A stretch of 64,000 nucleotides of DNA, taken from positions 124,001 to 188,000 of the forward strand of contig JAHEWK010000017.1 of assembly GCA_020740775.1 (NCBI GenBank). Reading direction: 5' to 3'. Origin of the DNA: Ilyonectria destructans (taxonomy: Eukaryota; Ascomycota; Sordariomycetes; Hypocreales; Nectriaceae). The position numbers were made by a program, and so were the translations under genes. Shown piece by piece: positions 55,797 to 64,000 of the stretch (position 1 is the stretch's first letter; every line of letters begins with the position of its first letter). Below the pieces are notes generated by a model that saw nothing but the letters and a program-made list of their open reading frames with translations, ran no database searches and had not been told where the DNA came from.

Positions 55797-57058
55797 TCAT
55801 AAATGGGAATTCGTCCTGATTTTAGATGTATAGCATTTTATTAAGTTTATATACTTAGAGGGGAGCTGAGCTCGAATTGCAGGATGTATTACAGAAAGCC
55901 ACCCCCCAACTTCCGAGTTAATATTAGGTAAGTGCAGCATACTTACCTGAACGGCAGGCTTACGGTTTGTCCTGCGGATGGCGTGCATAGGACGCTCCCC
56001 TCAGAGCGGGTCAGGGCATGAGAATAATTTGCATAACTCTTGGCCGCTGTTCGATCGCGGCGGGAGAGAACATTGCTCACCAGGACCCATATCTTAGCGT
56101 GCAGTAAAGGCAACACTTCGAGATTGGGAATCATTGGCCGTGTCTCAAGGTTGCAGCAGTGGGTAGCTGAAGTCCGTCGCTTACCTCGCACACCCTGTCA
56201 GATCAAACCGTGGTAGGGCAAACCGTCCCGCCCCGTGCCGATCGCTAAGAGCCTACGAGATGATCTTCTGTCTCCCTCAAAGCAAAAACTTGCTGCTGCA
56301 TTGTAGGCGTCGGTTGTACCCGAGCCTCCCCTGTTTTGCCTCACACAATACGAAGACCTATGAGTTGCTTGTTCTATCGCAACAGCTAAGGCGGATAAAA
56401 CCTGCAAGATGCGGGCGGTATTTTCTTAACTAAGGTTGCTGTAAATGCATTGACCTATTGCTGCCTGATACTCAAACCTGCCGCAACGCCACATCCGTCA
56501 TGCGCTTTGCGGTCTGAACTGCACATTGCCTGGTCGAGCTGAGGTGGCTTACTGGAAGGTTGTAGCGGTAGGTAGTCAACTATAGTACGTTTGAAGGCGG
56601 CCGACGCGATGGTCAGCGATCAAACGACCCTCCTTGTGTCGTTCAAGGTGTGCATCCTGGCGAGATATGTGTCCGGGCGGGGAGACCATGCCGTCGTTAT
56701 TGCAGCCTAGTAGTTCTTGGGGCCAGACGCAAGTGGAGCTCAGATCACAACAGCGTGTCCGCGATTATTTATAAGCAGTATAGTATAAGTGTTTCACTTG
56801 CTTGTCTGTTTCACTTGCTCATTATATACGTTATATAATATTAAGATTTTCACATTATAACTTAATTTATAAACTTAGAAATACTTACTATTTAATACTT
56901 ACCTTAAACCTTGTTAATTTAAAAGAAATGTCCGTTTTTTGCACCCGTCTTCAATCATAAGTACCTTCCCCTTCTCCCCCTTTATAATACCCACTCTCTC
57001 CCAAGGTTGTTGCATACTGGTCTCTGCCTGAAGCTTCAATTCAACCCTTCTGACTTCA
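55797..57058. other. No gene recognised
   Basis: Minus-strand frames at 56407-55797 (for example NLETRPMIPNLEVLPLLHAK) have normal base composition but no family I know. AT-rich from about 56770. Confidence 0.35.
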
Positions 57059-57124
57059 ACCCTGCTGTCTACAGTCAACGACCTTGCTATCTGCAGTCAA
57101 CGACCTTGCTATCTGCAGTCAACG
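57059..57124 (+). repeat. Three 22-bp tandem repeats
   Basis: Unit ACCTTGCTATCTGCAGTCAA plus CG. Units two and three (57081-57102, 57103-57124) are identical; the first has three differences. Confidence 0.75.
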
Positions 57125-57452
57125 ACGAAAAGGTTAGACAGGATTCCGGCAGATGGAAAAAAAGCAGCTTGAAACCCAAACTTGGGCCTTGGCAACTGTA
57201 ACGTGCACAACGAAAATGCAGTAAATTCAAATATTAGGTTCCCTCATCGAGGGAGTATGCTATATATATACTTTAACTTAATTAGAAATACCTTAGATAA
57301 GGTAAAGAAGAAATATAAGAAACTAGAAGCTAGGTCCTAAAGAGGCAGACTAGGAATTAATACAGTTGCTATCCTACCTCTACCTAGCTAGCTGCGAGAT
57401 TGCAGCTACTACCTGACCTCTTCACTCCCTTATACACCTAGCCCTGACAGTG

Positions 57453-58454
57453 TTAACACTCACTATTACTCCTATATCCATTGAATTTTATCCTCTTTAG
57501 AGTTTGAAAGCTGTAAAACTGCTCCAATTGGTATTCTAATGCTTCCAAAGCCACGTTCATATGTTGCGCGTTGTGTGATAATTTGCCACTTGATATAGCA
57601 AGACTCCGCAGTATTGCCACGCCACCCTGAAGATGAGTTAAGATATAATTAGGGAAGGCGGTTCTTCCTGAAACTTGATGTGTTAAATGAGTTTGTCGAA
57701 GGAATTCGATAGTGACGAAAAGTATACTGCCTAAAACAGCAAGTTCAGCACTCTCCACTGCTCTCTCTATTCGTTTGTTTAGGCACTGAATAGCCTGATT
57801 GTATCGTATTGTTGCGTATTCGAAGAGTGATTTAGCTGAAAGCCCTCGAACGTTTACGCCATGCCCTGGCGCATAGTGTTCTCTGCTCAGAGCGCTGATT
57901 GCAAGTGCAGCGTAAAATGCCCATGGTTCCGTTTGACCCGCCTGAACAACGAATTCTCTCCACAGAGGTGACTGGAAGTACAGCGAGAATTCCGAAGCGC
58001 ATATAATTCGAAAATAGTCGAATAGACTGGCGTCGACAGGACTGAGCTGTCTGAGGTGTTCAGCTGGTGGCGCCTGTGCTGGTAGCACCTGTTGGTCTAC
58101 TTTAGCCCCCATGGATAAAGCTGATTGGACGTTATGCATTCGTACGAGAGTTGTAATGCAAAGCCTAGCAGAAATAGGCTGAGCAGAGTGCTGATTTGAA
58201 GGACAAAGAAAATCACAACGGCGGCCTGTGTCGCTGCATTGAGAACAAGCCGGTTTCGCCTCATCGCACTTTTTGTGTCTGATTCTGCCATCCCTGTTAG
58301 TGATGATTCCATCATCAAGTACTCCGTACTCTGCATATTAAATGAAGGTTCCATGGCCCGTTCATGACAAGGAGATAGCATACTTGCAGGTCTTGCAACC
58401 AGTCTTGACTTTCCGGATCCCTCGGGCTCCCATTCGTGCCTTAGGGGTGTCCAT
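57453..58454 (-). CDS. Zn2Cys6 transcription factor, probably C-terminally truncated
   Basis: Exon 1 (58454-58384) encodes ARGIRKVKTGCKTCK. After an intron (GTATGC..GGCAG) exon 2 (58284-57453) continues IRHKKCDEAKPACSQCSDTG, giving the canonical C6 spacing; the splice lies inside the cluster, as is common in these genes. Next come an early fungal-specific-factor segment (DASLFDYFRIICASEFSLYF, ALAISALSREHY, YNQAIQCLNKRI) and LTHLQGGVAIL. The joined frame is exactly 300 residues. Relatives are usually 450-600, and here the protein ends in YRSNSEC beside AT-rich DNA, so the C-terminal part is likely lost. DNA binding may be retained. It is divergent from the epoxide hydrolase (starts about 540 bp apart), suggesting a possible target. 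Confidence 0.82.
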
Positions 58455-58865
58455 GACTGAGTTACCTTGGCAGCACACCCATGTGATTCCATTGATGCCG
58501 CAAGTGAGGGGTTTTTTCAAGGTAATTTACTCTCTCTCCCCTGCGAACCGTGGTGAGGGCGGAGGAAAGCTGCGCCGCTCGCCGTGAGGCGGGATGCTGC
58601 CCTCTGTAGGCATCCAACCCCGCCGACGGTTAATTGGCAAAGTGGGACGTAGAAGAGAAGCTGATTGGTTAGTGCGTAACTTGATGCGCCCGAGTCTGAA
58701 TGTGGGTAAGTAGGTAGAGTGAATTGGATGGTGACAATAACGTGATCCTGCAAAGTTCACTGATTGGATGATTGAGGTGCGGAATTCGCTTAAAGCCTGA
58801 AGGAGAGCGCTCGAGAATTGAAACGGAGAGCAGGCATCTTTGCGCTCTTGGCTGATTAGAAGCAG

Positions 58866-58873
58866 TATATAAA
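58866..58873 (+). promoter_or_regulatory. TATA box of the epoxide hydrolase gene
   Basis: TATATAAA, 126 bp upstream of the ATG at 58992. Confidence 0.65.
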
Positions 58874-58991
58874 GTCCCGATGGCCCTCCTCGCGAACCTG
58901 TTGGACATGCAACCTACTCACTCTTGCTTTCTCTGTTCGCTTCGCATATTTTCGATCCCAAATTTCATCTCTGTACTAGTCATTGACGATC

Positions 58992-60309
58992 ATGACTGAG
59001 ATCAAGCCATACCAGATTCATGTCCTCGATCACAAGATCGACCGGCTGAAACAGAAGCTCGCTCTTACAGACTTCCCTGACCAAGATGCAGATCTTGAAC
59101 AGGATTCATGGGGTCAAGGTCCACCTGTCGGGGAGATCAAACGACTAGCAGAAGCATGGCGAGCCAGCTTTGATTGGCGCCAGGTTGAAGCAAAGCTGAA
59201 TGAGCTGCCCCACTTCATTGCCCAAGTCAACGTTGATGCCCTCGGATCATTCGACGTTCACTTTGTCCACAAACGAAGCAGCAAGCCCAATGCTATTCCC
59301 CTACTATTTCTTCACGGGTGGCCGGGTAGCTTCTATGAGGTTTCGAAAATCCTGTACCCTCTGGTACAGGGCAGTGCAGAGGGTAGTCCAGTATTTGATG
59401 TGGTCGCTCCAAGCCTGATCGACTTTGGATTTTCTTCTGCTGGTAAGGTGGGTGCTAGGCTTCCTTCATTTCTTGGGCGGGAAAATGCTAACCAGTCCCG
59501 CAGAAAGGATTTCAGATCCAGCACCACGCCGAAGCATACGACAAGCTCATGCAGATGCTCGGCTACCATCAATACGGTATGTCAACTACTCTGGACGACA
59601 AGAAACATAGCTTATTTCAGCTACAGTCATTCAAGCTGGGGATGTCGGCTCCGTTATCTCGCGATTCATGGCAAAGAAGTTTGGTCCCTCGCAGTGCAAG
59701 GCTCACCACATCAATACCCCGGCGCCCAGCCAGCCAATTAGGGAAAGGCATCCTGAGCTATACGCAAAGATGTCGGTTACGCCTTTGACTGATGCGGAAC
59801 AGAAAGGGTTGGCGCGTGCTGGTCACTTTCAACAGGAAGGGAGTGCATACTACAAGCTACAATCGACCAAACCAACAACTATCGGCTACTCCATTCGAGA
59901 TAGCCCCGTGGGTTTACTAGCCTGGATCTACGAAAAGCTGCGTGACTGGAGTGACGAATATCCTTGGACTGATGAAGAGATCTTGACTTGGGTCAGTATA
60001 CATTACTTTTCGACTGCCGGCCCGGAAGCCACTAGCAATGTCTATTACGCTATGGAGCACAGTCACCCTCCAGCCTTCGCAGCAGCAGCGGGCTACATTG
60101 ACGTCCCGCTCGGGATTTCGAGGTTCTCAAATGATCTAGTCTTGTTACCAAAGCTGTGGAATCAGACTCTTGGCCCCGTCGTGTTTGAGAACGAGCACCA
60201 GAAAGGTGGTCATTTTGCTGCGTGGGAGCGACCAGATGCGATTGTCGAGGATCTACGGACAATGTTTAGAGATTCTCTTGTGGAGTTCGAGACTGAGAAA
60301 TACCTTTAG
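58992..60309 (+). CDS. Epoxide hydrolase (EHN + alpha/beta hydrolase)
   Basis: Opens epoxides to diols. The N-terminal EHN segment (IDRLKQKLALTDFPDQ, WRQVEAKLNELPHF) precedes the core. The oxyanion motif is FLHGWPGSFYE, and the nucleophile Asp is in VIQAGDVGSVISRF. The lid has PTTIGYSIRDSPVGLLAWI with tyrosines, and the catalytic His is in KGGHFAAWERP. Exons 58992-59447, 59504-59576 and 59621-60309 join in frame to 405 residues, the normal length. The second splice restores the nucleophile segment, so the model is firm. The ATG at 58992 is the only one between the TATA box and the EHN domain. Such enzymes act in detoxification or on epoxidised metabolites made by P450s. Confidence 0.94.
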
Positions 60310-60745
60310 GGTAGCATATTTGAGGGTTATTCGTTATCAGTGCCTGAAAACGAATGAACATGCCGAATGTTGTAGGACAAATGTTCTGTGCTCCAAAGCT
60401 AAGGTAGTCTCACCCGCTGCTGGATAGCCACTCGTGTTGTTTCATACGGCATTATATGAAACTGTAGCTCTCCCAGTTTCATATGTTTCATATACGCCCG
60501 ATGAATAACAAAAATCTGAGTACTTAACCAACGAGGTTTCGCAAATTAAATACCTTTATTAACTTTTATTATAAGTAATAGAGACAGTTTAATATTATAA
60601 TCTATAAGACTATTCAGATTGTAATAAATAGAAAGCCTTTATATTTAGATAGTTAGTTTGCCAGTTAAAACTGTAAATTCATAAAGCAAATTATAAGAAT
60701 TATATAATCTATAAGTATAGCTAACAGGCCTAAAAGACTTACTAC
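60310..60745. other. AT-rich gap, convergent 3' ends
   Basis: No gene. A near-palindromic GTTTCATA/TATGAAAC motif recurs at 60438-60494. Confidence 0.4.
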
Positions 60746-61890
60746 CTACAGCTTATCAAACCGAGCCCCATCGTCCGGCTCATATTCCCAATAGATTTCA
60801 GATATCTTACCAGCTTTATTTCTCTGGAATTGCAACACACCCACAAACCAATCATCCCAATCAAACATTCCCTGACTCAACCACTCGTCTCTTGTGGTAG
60901 GCTGAAAGCTGTACGCGTCCTGATTGAAAAATTCCAAGTTACGCAACGTCTCGGGCTTTGAGTTTAGCAGCATTGCTAGATGTCCAGTCTCCTCACGCAG
61001 AACAACACTTATATTTATGTTGTGACCTTGATACTCTCCAACATATTCTTGCCTGTCAGCCTCTTTTCGTATTACGTCGCGGTTTGCTAGCCACTGTACA
61101 AGGATGTCATCATACATCTTCCTGTGCAGCTGGGCTTCTCTTCTGGCAAGCGAGACAATGTCGACATACGGTTTGAGGTTGAATAAAGCCTGGATCATGA
61201 TCCGGGCGGCGAAGTCTGCGGCATCGCCCAGGTTCATCCCGTTGGTGAGCGCCACCACGCCACTGTTTGTTTCTGGGAAGAGGAAGAGGGCCGATGAATA
61301 GCCATTCATATTGCCACTATGTCCGACAAACAGCTTCCGCTTTGAGCCTTGGCCTAGGATATACTTGGCGTTATATTCGGGGTCTTCACCTGCGGTCCGA
61401 TGAATAAGACCCAGATAACCAAGTCCCGCTGTCGGCAGATGGCCTCGATACCACCCGTTACAGATTGAGACGTTGTTCTCATATCCGTCGTCAATGGGCC
61501 TGTCCCATTCTGGTGACCATATCTTGTCGATGAGCTTCAGGGGTATGACTCCACTCCATCCCTCATTTGCCGCGGATGTCATCGACTGGCCACCGCTCGA
61601 AGCGAATAGTGCTTTAGACCATTTCAGCATGTCCTCCACTGAGCTCCGTATTCCCATTGCAGCAAGGATAGGTGTATGCTTTTCTGATGTGATTGTCTCC
61701 ATCTTAATTCCTGTATAGACACCGCTATCAAGCTTGGCGTAGCCATAAGCAAGATTGGGCAGTTTCTCTCATTCCATCTGCGAGACGGCGGTGTCATTCA
61801 TCCCAACGGGCTCAAGAATTTTCGACCGCAAGAAATCCGAATACCGTTGCCCGCTTGCCTTCTACACGGCCAACCCAACCAAACCGTAAT
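60746..61890 (-). pseudogene. Beta-lactamase/transpeptidase-like serine hydrolase, 5'-truncated
   Basis: The C-terminal ~320 residues are in good frame from about 61702: ILAAMGIRSSVEDMLKWSKAL, NGWYRGHLP, FVGHSGNMNGYSSALFLFPE (the HxG triad-like box) and VALTNGMNLGDAADFAARI. Upstream, the frame continues through a TGA (61770) and a TAG (about 61858) with YSDFLRSKILEPVGMNDTAV and YGLVGLAV still readable. It then stops at about 61885, where the NB-ARC fragment begins on the other strand. The catalytic S-x-x-K segment that should lie upstream is missing. It cannot be active. Confidence 0.82.
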
Positions 61891-62860
61891 CCCTTTTCTT
61901 CGCAACCCATCATTTTTTCCCAGGGAGAATACTTTGAAATTGATTGGAGATGCCCTCAACCCAGGGTCAGTTGCAACCGAGCTTATTACGGTGGTTTTGT
62001 GGGGTAGTGGAGGCTTCGGAAAGACTCAAATCTCATTGGAGTATGCATATCGGCAGGCCAGAGACTATGATTCTGTGCTGTGGTGCGATTCAGAAACGTC
62101 GGGTCACCTCAGTTCATCATAGATCAAGCATGCTGAGAGTCTGGGATTGATACCTAAGGATGAAGTACCCCAGGGCGAGAACTTGAAAACCTTACCCAAG
62201 CAGTGACTGATTAGGGCGAGCAAGTCTGGTAAGCTCTCCCTATGGACACTGGAAGGTGGATGATGTTGATCAAAAACCAGAAAATAATCCAGTGAAATGG
62301 CTTTTAGTCTTTGACAATCTGGAAGAATTCGATGGTTTTCGCTCCTTTTGGCCCGTCGGCGGCTTGGGCAACGTTATCCTCACTTCGCGAAATCCCATCC
62401 TATCTCGAAAGTACGCAGGATTCCAGATGTCTCTACAAGTTCTTACCACAGATCAGTCACGAGAGTTTTTATTCAAGTCTCATCAAGATAACAAAGATCT
62501 CGTTTCAGATGAAGAGAAGATGGCAGCGAATTCGATTGCAGAGAGGCTCGGTCACCTCCCCCTAGCCCTCGATCTCGTCAGGTCATATGTTCAAGAAATG
62601 GGTTGTTCGTTCGAGCAATTCTTGCAGAACTAGTCGGATTTTGACCGTTCTTTACTTTTCTCACACGGGGGGGTCCGAAAATCATCTGACTGGTACCCTG
62701 CAAGTATTCTGGAGACCTTCAGTTTCAGGCGAGAAAAGATGACCAATGAAGGTCGTCTTCTACTGGACATTCTGGCTTTGCTGGACCCAGGTGGGGTGCT
62801 TTTATCCCTATTTGATTGCAACCCAAGCGAAATGCAAGTAGAGCCCGCTCTTTTTCAAGT
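61885..62860 (+). pseudogene. STAND/NB-ARC (NLR-like) protein fragment
   Basis: Signal-transducing P-loop ATPase core as in fungal NLR-like proteins. It starts with FLRNPSFFPREN, then the Walker A GSGGFGKTQ, ISLEYAYRQ, the Walker B WLLVFDNLEE, GNVILTSRNP (sensor) and GHLPLALDLV (GLPL-like). It goes on to LLLDILALLDPGGVLLSLF. Stops (TAG at 62120, TGA at about 62204, TAG at 62632) and at least one frame change interrupt it. Both the N-terminal effector domain and the C-terminal repeats are absent. Such genes serve in non-self recognition. This copy is dead. Confidence 0.75.
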
Positions 62861-63237
62861 CAGTCACATCAATGCTTACATTGGTAACCAGGTTATGGAA
62901 TGGCCCTGATGTCCCCTTCGACGTACAGATCAGACTGTGATGAGGGATTGTGGGCCTTCTAGGTCTCCGACACATAAAGGCCTACATGGGATGGATTTGC
63001 CCAAATTTGGGAGACCTTAACAGGACATTTATTTACCACGTAAGAGAGAGGTATTTTGGCGCTTATTCTACATATAGCGATGAATTGCATTTAAAGGCGG
63101 TCCTAGCCTCTCGAACTAAATAACCCCCCTTGGCCACTCTCACCGATGCCTCTCATGCCCTCCTCCTATTGTCTAACTCCAAGTGAGAAGAAGTTACTTC
63201 TACGCTGTATAAACCTGCTCCACCCAGCTGGCAACCG

Positions 63238-63320
63238 AAACTGCTGCCGCAACAAGGCCGGCTAACTCCAGACAGAGCGTGCTCAGCTTGTCAACAGACA
63301 AGGCAGAATTGCGATCGGCC
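63238..63320 (+). pseudogene. Half Zn2Cys6 zinc cluster, orphan exon
   Basis: LTPDRACSACQQTRQNCDRP followed at once by GTGAGT, a good splice donor. C-x2-C-x6-C is the first half of a binuclear cluster. No in-frame ATG upstream and no second half downstream could be found. Confidence 0.4.
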
Positions 63321-64000
63321 CGTGAGTCTCAAAATCCGACCAGCGTGGGAAGATTGTCCGCAGCCAGTAGATATCGGATCGGGGTAAATAAAGCGTTCTT
63401 GTCTTTGGATTCAACTCTAGTTGCTTCCTCTTGATACTACCAGGGAGGGGCCGAGCTGTAGTCGAGGCCGAACCCCCTCGTCCGTAGAGGTAGTGAAAGA
63501 GAGATAAACTTCGAGATAAAATACGAGAAGACGTCATATTGGATAAAACCGTCGTGGTGGCCAACATTGAAGCCGGTACGGCAAGCTTAATTCCCTGGCG
63601 GTTAGCTGTAGTTGTCCCGATAACTTCTACCCGTTGGCATTATGGGGCAAGCCGCCTAGGACGAGGTTGGTAGGCGGTTTGCCCCACAATGCCACCAAGG
63701 TCGGCATGGAGGCCGAAATATGCCATCCAACAGCCGCTGGTCTCGAGCTAATATCTCTACCTGAAGCCGTTTACGTACAGAACGTCGTATTCAAGTTTTC
63801 TTCCTTTATTTCCAGTCTAGGAAATAGAGGAACCTGCTTTTGGATCAGGCGTCTTCAACTTTTGCTATGATGTTCAGCCGCAATGCAGTCGGCCACAAAA
63901 TTTAGCTCAAGTGCGATTAGCAGTCGAGAAAGATAGCTGACCAGACAATCGGTGAACCAGACGCACTGATAGGGAAGGTCCTTTTACGCGCACGGGGTGC
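63321..64000. other. No gene recognised at the right edge
   Basis: Only short frames. Contains the hairpin at 63635-63694. Confidence 0.35.
63635..63694. repeat. 60-bp hairpin
   Basis: A 24-bp stem (TGGCATTATGGGGCAAGCCG.. pairing with ..GGTTTGCCCCACAATGCCA), with two wobble-type mismatches, around a 12-nt loop. Possibly a minimal foldback or MITE. Confidence 0.75.

Overview
The window looks like accessory (dispensable-type) DNA of a filamentous ascomycete (Pezizomycotina). Genes carry short GT..AG introns of about 40-100 bp. Regulators are of fungal types (Zn2Cys6, bZIP/DUF3425, C2H2). Fungal families such as NmrA, DUF1996, DUF4385 and STAND/NB-ARC are present. Transposons and the genes beside them show the C-to-T decay typical of repeat-induced point mutation (RIP): CAA/CAG/CGA to stop, TGG to TAG, and very AT-rich blocks. 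I cannot name the species.

Layout. (1) 0-9.4 kb: an oxidative module with a VOC-family protein, a complete cytochrome P450, a cytochrome b5, a complete aldehyde dehydrogenase and a C-terminal remnant of NADPH-P450 reductase. (2) 9.8-14.7 kb: two tandem bZIP-like/DUF3425 regulators with matching intron positions. (3) 15-27 kb: a secreted amidohydrolase, two TA-flanked MITE-like elements, a decayed membrane-protein gene, a third bZIP/DUF3425 gene split by nested transposons (a foldback element inside another TIR element), a SnoaL-like protein, a DUF1996 pseudogene with an internal deletion, and an NmrA-like reductase. (4) 28-39 kb: a secreted alpha/beta hydrolase divergent from a Zn2Cys6 regulator, a decayed second hydrolase copy, a membrane fatty-acid-hydroxylase-type enzyme, and a divergent pair (FAH-family hydrolase / extradiol-dioxygenase-like protein) whose shared promoter holds three repeats, followed by a short NmrA-like gene. 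(5) 39.5-46.7 kb: five genes decayed by RIP-type stops (FAD oxidase, DUF4385, secreted SnoaL-like, aldo-keto reductase, unknown membrane protein). (6) 47-54 kb: AT-rich DNA containing one complete but degraded Ty1/copia retrotransposon with equal 259-bp LTRs and a GGAAA target duplication. (7) 54-64 kb: a coiled-coil gene fragment, hairpins, a short Zn2Cys6 regulator, an epoxide hydrolase, and truncated beta-lactamase-like, NB-ARC and Zn2Cys6 fragments.

How the genes may work together (inference): the intact enzymes are mainly oxygenases, reductases and hydrolases. P450 plus cytochrome b5 plus aldehyde dehydrogenase would take a hydrophobic substrate to an acid. The extradiol-dioxygenase-like protein plus FAH-family hydrolase resembles a ring-cleavage/hydrolysis pair, although the dioxygenase carries a frameshift. 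Catabolism or detoxification, or a decaying secondary-metabolite cluster, both fit. No backbone synthase (PKS, NRPS, terpene cyclase) is seen. The clearest structural novelties are the nested insertion in the bZIP gene, the foldback element whose internal repeats grade from GC-rich ends to an AT-rich centre, and the triple repeat in the divergent promoter.
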